A DNA stretch of 64,000 bases. It comes from Bradyrhizobium quebecense (GTDB taxonomy: Bacteria; Pseudomonadota; Alphaproteobacteria; Rhizobiales; Xanthobacteraceae). The position numbers were made by a program, and so were the translations under genes. The stretch is from assembly GCF_013373795.3 (NCBI RefSeq), contig NZ_CP088022.1:2480001-2544000 (forward strand). The letters are read 5' to 3'. The notes beneath the pieces are model-generated. The model was not told the origin of the DNA. It did no database searches and saw only the letters and a list, made by a program, of their open reading frames with translations. Positions 1 to 9,315 of this stretch are shown piece after piece; the stretch's first letter is position 1; each line of letters opens with the position of its first letter.

Positions 1-2180
1 GCTACGGGCCGGGCGAAAAGGACGAGCGGGAGGCGCCGACCGATGCTGACGGCATCTTCTCCAAGCTCCAAAAGTGGTGCAAAACCGACTTCAACAGCAA
101 GGGCCAAACGGCCTGGCGCACGGCGGCCCGCGAGGATTTCGACTTTGAGGCCGGCGAGCAGCTAACGGAAGATGACAAGGCGATTCTGCAGGATGCAAAG
201 CGCCCGATCGTCATTTTCAACCGCGTTGGGCCCGTGGTCGATAGCGTCGCCGGCCAAGAGGTCGGCAACAGGCAGGAAGTCCAGTTCCTGCCGCGCACCG
301 AGGGTGATGTACAGGTCAACGAGCTGCTGACGTCGGCGGCGAAGTGGTTCCGGCAACAGTGCGACGCTGAGGACGAGGAAAGCGACGCCTTCCGCGACAT
401 GGTTGTTTGCGGCATGGGCTGGACCGAAACCCTCCTCGACTATGAGGACAATCCCGAGGGCGATCCCAAGATTGAGCGGCGCGACCCGCTCGAAATGGTG
501 TGGGATAGCGGCGCGTCCAAGCGAAACCTGCGCGACATGCGTCGGGTTTTCCACATCCGCCGCGGTGTGCCGCTGGATGAGGCGAGGGCGCTTTGCCCGG
601 GCGATCCCGATCGGCCGTTCGAGGACGCGGATTACAACGCTTCATGGATCGATGACGTCGGCGCCAAGGACGAGGGCAAGCCGCACGAAAACGACAATCG
701 GTTCTATAACAAGGACAGCACCGGCGACGGCGAGGATAGCGGCGACGGCGTGACGATGGTGCGCGCGCAGTGGTGGGAGCGCGTCCCGGTCTATCTGGTG
801 TTGGATCCGACCGACCCGACCGGCGAGAAGATCCTGACGCTGGATAAGGACGAGTTTGAGGATTTGAGCGCCAAGGCGAAGCTCGCCGGCGGCTCGCTGC
901 GCTTCACCAAGTCGACGCGGAAGGTCTACCGGCAGGCCTATCTTGGCTCGGTGCTGCTCGAGATCGGCGACGCGCCCTGCGAAGGCCATTTCTCGTTCCA
1001 GTGCATGACCGGCAAGCGGGACCGAAACAAAAACACGTTCTTCGGCCTGGTCCGCGCCATGAAGGATCCGGCGCGCTGGTCGAACAAGTGGATGTCGCAG
1101 ACCATGCACATCATGAATACGACCGCAAAGGGCGGCGTGGCGGTCGAGCGCGGCCAGTTCTTCGACAACGACGCGGACGGTGAGGCGTCCTGGGCGAAAC
1201 AGGACACGGTGACGTTCCTCAAGCCTGGCGCGCTCGGATCGAGCCCGAAATTCGTTCAAAAACCGACGTCTCAGTTCCCGCAATCGTCGTTCGAACTGAT
1301 GCAGTATGCCGTCACCTCGCTCCGCGACGTCTCGGGCGTCAACGTCGAAATTCTCGGCATGCAGAGCGCTGCCGGGCAGGCGGCCAGTCTCGATCTCCAG
1401 CGCAAGCAATCCGCACTGACCATCTTGCAACCGCTGTTTGACAGCCTGCGCCGGTACCGCAAGTCACAGGGCCGGCTGATGCTGTACCTGATCGAGCATT
1501 ACCTTTCGGACGGCCGCCTTATCAAGATCGAGGGCGAGGAAAACGCGCAATATGTGCCGCTCGTCAAGCAACAGGCGACTACCGGCGCGTCGCAGTATGA
1601 CGTCATCGTTGACGAAAGCCCGACGTCGGCGAACCAGAAAGAGGCGACCTGGTCGATGCTGCAACAGCTGTTGCCCGTCATCGGCAAGATGCTGCCGCCG
1701 GCAACCTGGCTCGCGCTGCTCAAGTATTCGCCGCTGCCGACCTCGGCGCAAAAGGCGATCTCGGACAGCATCCAGCAGTCCCAGCAGCAGCCCGATCCGG
1801 AGCAACAGAAGCGCGACGCGGAATTGAAGCTTGAGAACGACAAGGCGCAGGCGAAAATCGCCAACGACAAGGCCGCCTCGGACGCCAAAGTCCAGACCAT
1901 GCAGCAGGAAAGCGCGGCAAAGATGCAGCTCGCCGCGCAGGAGGCGCAGCATAGCGCCATGCTCAAGGCTTTGACCGCGCCTCCCACGGTCGACCCAGCG
2001 ACCGGCCAGCCGGTGCCCGGCTCGGGCGGCGGTGAGACCGCAGCGCTGATCATGGCCTTCATGCAGGAAATGCGGCGCGACATGAACACGCTCGCTACCG
2101 CGCTCAACACGCCGAAAAAGCTGATCCGCGATCCGCAGACCGGCGAAATCGTCGGCATCGCACCCGTAGGGACCAACTAA
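1..2180 (+). CDS. Portal protein of a P22/SU10-type podovirus, 5'-truncated
   Basis: The reading frame is open from base 3 to the stop at 2178-2180, so the gene begins before the window; the internal ATG at 234 is not its start. The portal forms the dodecameric channel at the capsid vertex for DNA packaging and exit. Supporting signs are a segment QEVGNRQEVQFLPR near the visible N-terminus, long acidic stretches, and a Gln/Lys/Ala-rich coiled coil near the C-terminus (about bases 1780-1970), a layout typical of P22-like portals. The next gene starts directly after the stop. The gene order downstream (scaffold, capsid, adaptor, nozzle) supports the call. Family assignment is by eye. Confidence 0.8.
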   Translation, partial: YGPGEKDEREAPTDADGIFSKLQKWCKTDFNSKGQTAWRTAAREDFDFEAGEQLTEDDKAILQDAKRPIVIFNRVGPVVDSVAGQEVGNRQEVQFLPRTEGDVQVNELLTSAAKWFRQQCDAEDEESDAFRDMVVCGMGWTETLLDYEDNPEGDPKIERRDPLEMVWDSGASKRNLRDMRRVFHIRRGVPLDEARALCPGDPDRPFEDADYNASWIDDVGAKDEGKPHENDNRFYNKDSTGDGEDSGDGVTMVRAQWWERVPVYLVLDPTDPTGEKILTLDKDEFEDLSAKAKLAGGSLRFTKSTRKVYRQAYLGSVLLEIGDAPCEGHFSFQCMTGKRDRNKNTFFGLVRAMKDPARWSNKWMSQTMHIMNTTAKGGVAVERGQFFDNDADGEASWAKQDTVTFLKPGALGSSPKFVQKPTSQFPQSSFELMQYAVTSLRDVSGVNVEILGMQSAAGQAASLDLQRKQSALTILQPLFDSLRRYRKSQGRLMLYLIEHYLSDGRLIKIEGEENAQYVPLVKQQATTGASQYDVIVDESPTSANQKEATWSMLQQLLPVIGKMLPPATWLALLKYSPLPTSAQKAISDSIQQSQQQPDPEQQKRDAELKLENDKAQAKIANDKAASDAKVQTMQQESAAKMQLAAQEAQHSAMLKALTAPPTVDPATGQPVPGSGGGETAALIMAFMQEMRRDMNTLATALNTPKKLIRDPQTGEIVGIAPVGTN

Positions 2181-2600
2181 ATGGCCGCTTTCAACAAGTT
2201 CAACGTTTTCATGGGCGATCTCGGCAGCAAGGTGCACAACCTGACTGCCGACGCGCTCAAGATCCTGCTTACCGACGTTGCGCCGGTCGCAACGAACACG
2301 GTCAAAGCCAACCTGACGGAAATCGCAGCGGGGAATGGCTACACCGCCGGCGGCGGCGCGGCGTCCTTCACGTCTTGGACGCAGGCGGCCGGCGTCTGGA
2401 AGCTCGTCTTGCAGCCGGTCCTGTTCACCGCGGCCGGCGGAAACATCGCGCAGTTCCGGTATGCCGCACTCTACAACTCCACGCCGGTCAACGGAAACCT
2501 GATCGGATGGTGGGACTATGGCGCGGAGGTCAACTTGACCAACGGCAACAGCTTCACCGTTCAGCTCGACACCACTAACGGCGCGCTGACGCTCACCTGA
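2181..2600 (+). CDS. Small phage structural protein of unknown role
   Basis: This 139-residue protein starts at the ATG that touches the portal stop codon (TAAATG), which implies translational coupling. It contains Thr/Asn/Gly-rich beta-type sequence (TAAGGNIAQFRYAALYNS) typical of small phage virion or decoration proteins. Its stop overlaps the next ATG (TGATG). I cannot name a specific family. It belongs to the virion operon because of strand, spacing and composition. Confidence 0.7.
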   Translation: MAAFNKFNVFMGDLGSKVHNLTADALKILLTDVAPVATNTVKANLTEIAAGNGYTAGGGAASFTSWTQAAGVWKLVLQPVLFTAAGGNIAQFRYAALYNSTPVNGNLIGWWDYGAEVNLTNGNSFTVQLDTTNGALTLT

Positions 2601-3394
2601 TGGCAAGCTCATTTCTCGACGTCTGCCGTTTCAATCCGACCGCGGGCGGTACTACGGATTGGACCTATTCGACCCCGGTCACCGGCTATCAGTCGCCGGC
2701 GGCTGCGGGCGCGGTCAATGGTGCGATCTACAGCTACCGGGCCGAGAGCGCGGACCTTTCGCAATGGGAGGTTGGTTTCGGTGCCTACAACACTGGAACC
2801 GGCGTGCTGTCTCGAACGACGGTGCTTTTCAACTCCGCAGGAACGACCGCGAAAATCAACTTCTCGGCCGCGCCGCAAGTCGCGGTTGTCGCGCTCGCCG
2901 AGGATTTGCTTTTGTTCAATGCCGCGATGTCGCTAACGGTGGCGCAGAAGGCTAAGGCGCGGTCAAACCTTTCAGCAGGGGCATTTTCAGCCCACAAGAA
3001 CGGCACCGACCAAACTGGTGTTGCATCAGGAACCTACACCAAGGTCACGTTCGGCACCAAGCTCTACGACGTCGACAACACGTTTGATGCCGTCACCAAT
3101 AGCAGGTGGACGCCGCCAGCAGGCATAGTTCTCATCGATGCGTCGGTCTGGGTGACGGGAACGTGGCCGGCAGGAACGCCAATCACGGCCGTTATCTACA
3201 AGAATGGGGTCGCGTTCAGGGGCGGTTTCATAGACACGGGTTTGGCCAACGATGGCGTTGGATCGATCAGCATGACGGATAGCGCCAACGGCACCGACTA
3301 TTACGAGCTTTTCTGTCAGGTGAACACGACGTCCGGAACGGCTACGTTCAAGGGTAATACCACTTGGACGTGGATCATGGGCACAGTTCTCTAA
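2600..3394 (+). CDS. Phage virion protein, fibre-like
   Basis: This 264-residue protein starts in an ATG overlapping the preceding stop. The N-terminal half has the pattern W..G.GAYNTGTGVLSRTTV, often seen in short phage fibre or spike base proteins. A segment with QKAKARSNLSAG resembles the tail-fibre linker motif, and a beta-rich C-terminal domain ends in WTWIMGTVL. The C-terminal domain may be a receptor-binding or structural beta-sandwich; that is inference. Confidence 0.65.
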   Translation: MASSFLDVCRFNPTAGGTTDWTYSTPVTGYQSPAAAGAVNGAIYSYRAESADLSQWEVGFGAYNTGTGVLSRTTVLFNSAGTTAKINFSAAPQVAVVALAEDLLLFNAAMSLTVAQKAKARSNLSAGAFSAHKNGTDQTGVASGTYTKVTFGTKLYDVDNTFDAVTNSRWTPPAGIVLIDASVWVTGTWPAGTPITAVIYKNGVAFRGGFIDTGLANDGVGSISMTDSANGTDYYELFCQVNTTSGTATFKGNTTWTWIMGTVL

Positions 3395-3404
3395 GGGATA
3401 AAGC

Positions 3405-4061
3405 ATGTCCCTTCTCGGCTTCGACGCGGTAGGGCGCCTCGCCCTCGGGCAAGTCAGGCAGGCCAGCCCGGTCAACATCAGCCTGCCGGCGGCAACTGGC
3501 AGCTTCGCGCTCGTCGGGGTCGCCGCCACGTTCAAGCTGTCAGAGGCCGTCACGGTCGGCGGCTATGTGCTGGCCGGCGTTGCCGCGGGTGGCAAGATCA
3601 CGGAAACCGCGGCGCCGGGCGCCTTTGCGCTCTCGCTCAAGGCGGCGACGTTCGGAACGTCATTTGGCGCGGCGCCTGGCGCCTTCACGCTTACCGGCAA
3701 CGCCGCCAATGAACCCGTGGTCGAGGATGCAGACCCGGGCGCGTTCACCTGGACGGGCAACGATGCGCCGCTGATCCGGACCGGCTTTGACTATGACGTC
3801 CAGCAAGGCGGCATCGGCCATTACCTCGAGGAAATGGAGCGCGCGCGCCAGCTCCAGCGGATCACGCGCAATCCCGGTGTTCCGATCGACCGCCGTTCGC
3901 GGCCTCGTTTCCAGCCGATCGGGCGGCCGCTGGTCGCGCCGCCGGCGCCGGCGGTGGATATGCGCGCGGTCGAGCGCGAGCGCATGGCGGCCCAAATGAC
4001 GGCTGCGGCTGCACAGAAAAAACGGCGTGATGAAGAGGCGTTGTTACTTCTCGCTTGCTAG
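3405..4061 (+). CDS. Ala/Gly-rich phage protein with internal repeats
   Basis: This 218-residue protein has an ATG 10 bases after the previous stop and GGGATAAAGC in front of it. The first 130 residues contain loosely repeated units of the type PGAF(A/T)L(S/T) with Ala/Gly spacers, at least four copies, suggesting stacked beta strands. The C-terminal 80 residues are Arg/Ala-rich and helical. No family is recognised. Its place between fibre-like and scaffold-like genes makes it a virion or assembly protein. Confidence 0.6.
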   Translation: MSLLGFDAVGRLALGQVRQASPVNISLPAATGSFALVGVAATFKLSEAVTVGGYVLAGVAAGGKITETAAPGAFALSLKAATFGTSFGAAPGAFTLTGNAANEPVVEDADPGAFTWTGNDAPLIRTGFDYDVQQGGIGHYLEEMERARQLQRITRNPGVPIDRRSRPRFQPIGRPLVAPPAPAVDMRAVERERMAAQMTAAAAQKKRRDEEALLLLAC

Positions 4062-4136
4062 GCGCGGTTAACGCTTGATCCGCGCGCACGGCGTTTCCGT
4101 GTTCTCTGTGGCGGCAGCACCGCCAGAAAGCGACCA

Positions 4137-5102
4137 ATGACCGATTTCGAAACGACGGAAGGTAGTGGCGGCCCCTCACTCTCGGCGGACGAAGAAGCTT
4201 TTTTCTCAAGCGGCGGCGAAAAGGAAATACCGACCGGCGATGGCGGCGGGTCCGATGCTGGCGGCGCCGCTGGCGGTGGCGAAGGCGGCGAGGGAAAGCC
4301 CGCCGGTGGTGAGGCCAAGCCCGGCGACGGCGCGCCGAAGAACGATCACGTCCCGCTCGCGACCTTCCTGGAAGAGAAGAAGGCCCGCAAGGAGATCGAC
4401 CGGCAGTTTCGCGAGACGCAGCAGCAGCTCGCCGAACTGAAAGGAAAGTTCGCGATCATCGACCGGCTCAAGCTGGCCGGCGCCGATCCCGGTACCGAGC
4501 AGCCCGCAGCGCCTCCGACGCCCGAGGAGGATATTTTCGGCGCGGTGAAGCATGTGGGCGAGACCGTCGCCCAGATGCAGAAGCGGCTTGATGACCAGGC
4601 CGCGGCCGACAAGAAGGCCAAGGAGGATGCAGCGGCGCAAACCGATTTCGTGAAACGTTACCGCGACGATGCGGAAACGTTTCAGAGGTCGAACGCGGAT
4701 TATCGAACCGCTTATGACTTCCTCCTACAGTCGCGTGCAGCCGAGTTGCAGGCGATCGGGTACGACACTCCGGAGGCGCTGCATCAGGCTTTGATCGCTG
4801 ATGAGGCGGCCATCGCGGAAATGGCGTTCTCCAAGGGCAAGAGCCCGGCCGAGATGCTGTATTCGCTGGCGAAGCAGCGAGGCTACAAGGCGGCCGCGGC
4901 CGATCCCTCCAAGGGCAAGGGCGCGGAAAAGCTCGACGCAATCGAGCGAGGGCAGGCGGCCAACAAGAGCCTGTCCAGTACCGGCGGCAACGCAGGCGAC
5001 GCGGATATGACTGCGGAGGCTTTGATTGCGATGCCGATGGAAGAATTCGAGGCCTGGACCGCGAAGAACCCGGCGAAGGCAAAGCGTTTGATGGGCGGCT
5101 GA
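4137..5102 (+). CDS. Putative capsid scaffolding protein
   Basis: This 321-residue, strongly acidic protein lies directly before the capsid gene, the usual place of a scaffold. The N-terminus is disordered and Gly/Glu-rich (about residues 5-60). The middle is a long charged coiled coil beginning near FLEEKKARKEIDRQF (about residue 75). The C-terminal region, ending AMPMEEFEAWTAKNPAKAKRLMGG in part, resembles the basic capsid-interacting end of scaffolds. It would bind capsid subunits during procapsid assembly and then leave. Function rests on position and composition. Confidence 0.6.
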   Translation: MTDFETTEGSGGPSLSADEEAFFSSGGEKEIPTGDGGGSDAGGAAGGGEGGEGKPAGGEAKPGDGAPKNDHVPLATFLEEKKARKEIDRQFRETQQQLAELKGKFAIIDRLKLAGADPGTEQPAAPPTPEEDIFGAVKHVGETVAQMQKRLDDQAAADKKAKEDAAAQTDFVKRYRDDAETFQRSNADYRTAYDFLLQSRAAELQAIGYDTPEALHQALIADEAAIAEMAFSKGKSPAEMLYSLAKQRGYKAAAADPSKGKGAEKLDAIERGQAANKSLSSTGGNAGDADMTAEALIAMPMEEFEAWTAKNPAKAKRLMGG

Positions 5103-5265
5103 TACCGCCCGCGTGAGAAGGCCCGCGGAGCCTCAATCCGTTTTCGAGTGGCGCCCGTCATCGCGCCACGCCTCCACCGAAGGCGGGAAATCTCGGTGTT
5201 GCGCTCGATCGCGGCGGCTCGCGGTCAAAACCCAGCACCGAGAAACCCCTTTCTGAGGCATCGAA

Positions 5266-6333
5266 ATGTCCACCACCTCGTATGGTATCAACGACACTCT
5301 TTCCAACAAGCTTTGGGCGAAAAAGCTCAACGTCGAAGCGCTCAAGCAGACGTATTTTGGCAAGTTCATGGGCGAGGCATCGTCCAACATGATCCAGCTC
5401 AAGACCGACTTCGAAAAGTCGGCCGGCGATGAGCTGACGATCGGCCTGCGCGTCCAGCTCAAGGGCGATGGCACCACCGAGGGCCAGACCCTGCAGGGCA
5501 ACGAAGAGGCGCTGTCCACCTATTCGGACAAGTTCAAGATCAACGAGCTGGCGCATGCGGTCCGCGTTCGCAACAAGAACACGATCGACGCCCAGCGCGT
5601 GCCCTTCAACCTGCGCAGCGAGAGCAAGGACGGTCTCAACGATTGGTTTTCCGATCGCTTCGATACCTGCATGGCGAACCATCTTGCCGGCAATACCCTG
5701 GTTGTGGATCCCCGGTTCACCGGCAACAACGCGATCACGGCGCCGACCAACATCTATCGCGGCGGCGGCGCGACTGACGACGCGACCATCAACGGCGACA
5801 ACACCAAGACGTTCAAGCTCGGCATCATCGACGCCTTGGTGGAGCGTGCCGGCGTAGCTTCGCCGCTCGTCCGTCCGATCATGGTTGGCGGCGAGAAGAA
5901 GTTCGTCATGTTCCTGCACGACTACCAGGTGACGGACTTGCGCACCGACGCCGGCGCCGGTCAGTGGCTCGACATCCAGAAGGCCGCGCTTGCCGGCGGC
6001 ATCGGCTCCAAGTCGCCGATCTATACCGGCGCGCTCGGCGAGTACAACAACGTCGTGCTGCACAAATGGAACCGACTGCCGATGGGCATTTCCAACGCCG
6101 GCGTGCAGCAGACCAGCACCCGCCGGGCCGTGTTCTGCGGTGCACAGGCGGCTGCGGTCGGCTTCGGCAAGGAGTTTTCGAAGGGCTCCCACTTCAAGTG
6201 GGTGGAAGAGCTGTTCGATTACGAGCGCGAGCTTGGTGTTTCCGCCCAGACCGTGTGGGGCATCAAGAAGAGCGTTTTCAACGGCAACGACTTCGCGGCC
6301 CTGGTCGCCACCACCTACGCCGTCGCGCACTAA
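5266..6333 (+). CDS. Major capsid protein, N4-gp56 / DUF4043 type
   Basis: This 355-residue shell protein begins with the family-typical N-terminal pattern SNKLWAKKLNVEAL followed by YFGKFMG and a segment with GDELTIGLRVQL. These are features of N4-gp56-like major capsid proteins found in P22/SU10-like podoviruses. The ATG at 5266 follows CATCGAA without a strong ribosome-binding site, but the protein N-terminus matches the family. There is a 160-base untranslated stretch after the scaffold gene. The length is normal. Confidence 0.85.
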   Translation: MSTTSYGINDTLSNKLWAKKLNVEALKQTYFGKFMGEASSNMIQLKTDFEKSAGDELTIGLRVQLKGDGTTEGQTLQGNEEALSTYSDKFKINELAHAVRVRNKNTIDAQRVPFNLRSESKDGLNDWFSDRFDTCMANHLAGNTLVVDPRFTGNNAITAPTNIYRGGGATDDATINGDNTKTFKLGIIDALVERAGVASPLVRPIMVGGEKKFVMFLHDYQVTDLRTDAGAGQWLDIQKAALAGGIGSKSPIYTGALGEYNNVVLHKWNRLPMGISNAGVQQTSTRRAVFCGAQAAAVGFGKEFSKGSHFKWVEELFDYERELGVSAQTVWGIKKSVFNGNDFAALVATTYAVAH

Positions 6334-6379
6334 GCGCGGCGGTACCACCTTTCCCGAAACTTAAACAAGGCTTGGCGAC

Positions 6380-6799
6380 ATGACGACCAACACCCTGGGC
6401 ACCACTGCCCGCAGGAACGCCGCGCAGATGGTTCACTATCTTCGGTTCGCGGTGAACTTCAACGATGTCGGCATTGCTGCCGGCGTCCGGAAACAGACGC
6501 TCCCGGCCGGTGCGCTTATCATCGGCACGGATATTCACGTCGGTACGGCCTTCAACGCCGCCACCACCAACGTCTTGACGGTGGGCTCGGCTGCGGGCGC
6601 CAATGCCGACATCATCAGCGGTGCGGCGGCGAACGAAGGCGCTACCGGCCTGACCCAGAATATCCCGCCGACCGGCGCCATGCTCGGCCCGATCGCCGCC
6701 GATACTCCGGTGTTCGTCCAGTACACCCAGACCGGCGCCGCGGCGACCGCCGGTCAGGCAACCATCGTCATCAAGTACATTCCGAACAACGATCTCTGA
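6380..6799 (+). CDS. Small beta-rich phage protein after the capsid gene
   Basis: This 139-residue protein consists mostly of short beta strands with Gly/Ala/Thr turns, and lies 46 bases after the capsid stop. Proteins in this position are often head-decoration or vertex proteins, but I do not recognise the family. It is on the same strand as its neighbours with no terminator between, so it is probably made with the capsid. Confidence 0.65.
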   Translation: MTTNTLGTTARRNAAQMVHYLRFAVNFNDVGIAAGVRKQTLPAGALIIGTDIHVGTAFNAATTNVLTVGSAAGANADIISGAAANEGATGLTQNIPPTGAMLGPIAADTPVFVQYTQTGAAATAGQATIVIKYIPNNDL

Positions 6800-6802
6800 T
6801 CG

Positions 6803-7012
6803 GTGGACGTTTGGCTGCACTACGCGGGCGCGGCGCTGGTTCTCAACGAGCCGGCGCCGCTTCCGTCTCCTGTCATCTATCAGCGCCCGGCGGTGGACTA
6901 TGGCGAGCTATTTGGACCTCCAAACCAGGATCGCGGGCGATCTGACGCGCGACGATCTCGGAAGCCAAATCAAGGACGCAATCGGCGACGCGATCAAAAA
7001 CTACGAAAGTGA
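6803..7012 (+). CDS. Possible short overlapping gene before the tail adaptor
   Basis: A GTG at 6803 opens a 69-codon frame whose first 33 codons fill an otherwise empty 100-base gap. They read as plausible protein (MDVWLHYAGAALVLNEP). The rest overlaps the adaptor gene in another frame and is Arg-rich, as expected of a shadow. It could be a tiny virion gene or an artefact of GC-rich DNA. Confidence 0.25.
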   Translation: MDVWLHYAGAALVLNEPAPLPSPVIYQRPAVDYGELFGPPNQDRGRSDARRSRKPNQGRNRRRDQKLRK

Positions 7013-7529
7013 TCGCTTCTATTTCAACGTCACGCGCTCACTGACGTTTCCGACCGTCATAGGGCAGGTTGCCTATACCGGCTCCGACCTCGCACAAATC
7101 CCCAACATCATCCGGATTGACCACCTGTTCTTGCGGGACACGGTGTCGACGTTCGATCTCGAGCGGCTCGAGCCGGACGAGTTCGAGTGGCTGCAGGGCA
7201 ACAACACGGGGCCCGGCAAGCCGAACGTTTTCACCTACATCGACGGCCAAATCATGCTGTGGCCGATCCCGATCGCGGTCTACACGATCCGGCCGCACAT
7301 GCATTACAGCCTGGCGACGCTCTCGGCGGATACGGACAGCAACGCATGGACGAATGACGCCGAACAGCTCATCCGGGCGCACGCGAAATTGCTGCTCTAC
7401 ACCAACGTCATCGAGGACACGGACGGGATGCAGCGCATGCAGCTCCAAATCCCGGCCTACAAGGGCAAGCTCGATTATGAGACCTCGGCGCGCACAGTGA
7501 CGGGCAAGATCCAAGGGACGGATTTCTGA
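6900..7529 (+). CDS. Head-to-tail adaptor protein (P22 gp4 / SU10 adaptor-like)
   Basis: This 209-residue protein begins MASYLDLQTRIAGDLTRDDL, the helical N-terminal pattern of SU10-type adaptor proteins. A beta domain follows with YIDGQIMLWPIP and a helical end with AEQLIRAHAKLLLYTNV. Adaptors form a ring below the portal and join it to the nozzle; the nozzle gene follows with a TGATG overlap. The fold assignment is by recognisable pattern and position. Confidence 0.7.
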   Translation: MASYLDLQTRIAGDLTRDDLGSQIKDAIGDAIKNYESDRFYFNVTRSLTFPTVIGQVAYTGSDLAQIPNIIRIDHLFLRDTVSTFDLERLEPDEFEWLQGNNTGPGKPNVFTYIDGQIMLWPIPIAVYTIRPHMHYSLATLSADTDSNAWTNDAEQLIRAHAKLLLYTNVIEDTDGMQRMQLQIPAYKGKLDYETSARTVTGKIQGTDF

Positions 7530-9010
7530 TGCCCGTTGTCCCGTTCGGAGAATATAAGCCCGATCTCGGCGACTACGAGGCGCAGACCGGCCGCAACGTG
7601 CTCAATGTGGTGCCGCGCGGCGACGGCTACGGACCGTTTCCGAGCCTCACGGCGCTCTCTCAGGCGCTCGGCGCGCAGTGCCGCGGCGCGTTCGCCGCCT
7701 ACAAAACGGATGGCTCCGTTGTCGTGTTCGCGGCTACGGCGTCCGATCTTTGGTTGATGAACAACACCACTTATGGGTTTTCCAAGGTGTCGCTCGCCGG
7801 TGGTCCCTATGCTGCGATCTCGGCCAACGATAATTGGCAGTTTGTCCAGTTCAACAACCTGGTGATCGCTGTTCAAGCGAACGTCGTTCCGCAGGTTTTC
7901 GACATTTCCAGCTCGACGGCCTTCGCGAACCTCGCCGGCAATCCGCCACAGGCGCGCTATATCGACGTCGTGGGCCGGTTTGTGGTGCTCGGCGGCCTCC
8001 TGACAAACCCGAACCGGGTTCAATGGTCAGGCCTCAATGATGTGAACGGCCCGAATTCGTGGACGCCTGGCATCAACTCCGCTGATCTCCAAGACCTCGC
8101 CGATGGTGGCTTTTGCCGCGGCATCGCCGGCGGCGAAACCGGTGTCATCCTCCAAGACAACATCATCCGGCGCATGATTTACCTGCCGGGCGATCCGCGC
8201 GTGTTCCAAATCCAGAAGATCTCCGAAGGGCTCGGCATCTATGGGCCCGGGAGCCTTGTGCGCTCGGGCTCGAGCATCTTCTTCTACTCGCTGAAGGGTT
8301 TCCACCGCATCGACCCCGGCGGAGTGCCTGTGCCGATCGGCCGCGAGCGCGTCGACCGCACATTTTCAACCGACCTCGACGCGACCAATCCGCAGCTCTT
8401 CCAAGGCTTCGCAGATCCGCGCAGTTCGCGCGTCATCTGGGCTTACAAGTCGGTCAATGGCGTTGTGAACCAGTTCGACAAGGCGCTTTGCTACGACCAG
8501 GTGTTGGACAAGTTCACGCCGCTGCAAATCTCGGGTGAGTTTCTTTTCAAGATGGCGCAGCCTGGCATCACGCTCGAGGCGGTCGATACGCTCATCGGGT
8601 CGAACCTGGACGCAATCGTCCAGTCCTTCGACAGCCTGTCGACGGTGATAGTTCCGGAGCTGGCCGCGTTCTCGACCGATCACAAGGCATCGTTTTTCCG
8701 CGGCCCGAACCTCGAGGCGACGCTTGAGACCGCCGAACAGGGGACCGATGGGCGCCGGGTAAAGCTCAAGATCGGTTTTCGGCCGGTCTCCGACGCGCCG
8801 GCGGTCTATGGCTCGGCGTCGCGCCGCGAAAACCTGCAAGCGGCCGTGCAGGCCGGCGTTGAACGCCTGGTGAATGCCGTGACGGGCATCTGCAACACGC
8901 TGGTTGACACCCGTTACAGCCGCTTCCGGTGCCGGATCCCCGCGGGCACGGTTTGGACGTTCATCAACGGCGTTGAGCCGGTCGACCTGGCCGCGAAGGG
9001 CAAGCGATGA
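7529..9010 (+). CDS. Tail nozzle / packaged-DNA stabilisation protein (P22 gp10-like)
   Basis: This 493-residue protein has repeated beta-propeller-like blades (segments such as VVFAATASDLWLMNN, FVVLGGLLTNPNRVQWSG and SSIFFYSLKGFHRID), characteristic of podovirus nozzle or stabilisation proteins that plug the portal after packaging. It is coupled to the adaptor gene (ATG overlaps TGA) and to the next gene (ATGACC at 9007 within the stop region). The length matches P22 gp10 (about 470). Confidence 0.7.
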   Translation: MPVVPFGEYKPDLGDYEAQTGRNVLNVVPRGDGYGPFPSLTALSQALGAQCRGAFAAYKTDGSVVVFAATASDLWLMNNTTYGFSKVSLAGGPYAAISANDNWQFVQFNNLVIAVQANVVPQVFDISSSTAFANLAGNPPQARYIDVVGRFVVLGGLLTNPNRVQWSGLNDVNGPNSWTPGINSADLQDLADGGFCRGIAGGETGVILQDNIIRRMIYLPGDPRVFQIQKISEGLGIYGPGSLVRSGSSIFFYSLKGFHRIDPGGVPVPIGRERVDRTFSTDLDATNPQLFQGFADPRSSRVIWAYKSVNGVVNQFDKALCYDQVLDKFTPLQISGEFLFKMAQPGITLEAVDTLIGSNLDAIVQSFDSLSTVIVPELAAFSTDHKASFFRGPNLEATLETAEQGTDGRRVKLKIGFRPVSDAPAVYGSASRRENLQAAVQAGVERLVNAVTGICNTLVDTRYSRFRCRIPAGTVWTFINGVEPVDLAAKGKR

Positions 9011-9315
9011 CCGTTTTTCTCCCCGATACCAACGAGCGCGACCTTTCGAAATACGCGATCTCGCTCCAGCAATTGGCGAACGGGCGCTCAAACGCGACGG
9101 GCTCGGTGACGCTCGCCAGCGGGGCGACGTCGACGACGGTCTCCGCGAGCAACTGCGCGCCGGGGAGCGCGGTTTTCCTCTTTCCACGAACTGCTAACGC
9201 CGCGGCGGCATTGTCGGGAACGTTCGTGGGGACTGTCGGCAAGCAGTCTTTCACGATCTCGCACGCCAACAACGCTCAAACGGATCGCACGTTCTTTTAT
9301 GTCTGCCTTGGCTGA
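9007..9315 (+). CDS. Small phage structural protein
   Basis: This 102-residue protein overlaps the nozzle gene by four bases and the next gene by 17. Beta strands rich in Ser/Thr/Ala lead to the ending AQTDRTFFYVCLG. No family is recognised. Similar short beta proteins sit beside nozzle or fibre genes in podoviruses, so a virion role is probable. Confidence 0.6.
   Translation: MTVFLPDTNERDLSKYAISLQQLANGRSNATGSVTLASGATSTTVSASNCAPGSAVFLFPRTANAAAALSGTFVGTVGKQSFTISHANNAQTDRTFFYVCLG

Noticed and set aside
5148..5432. Earlier start for the N4-gp56 capsid gene or a separate small gene in the scaffold-capsid gap
   Set aside because: The frame at 5148 is different from the capsid frame and Arg-rich; the 5266 start gives the family-typical N-terminus.
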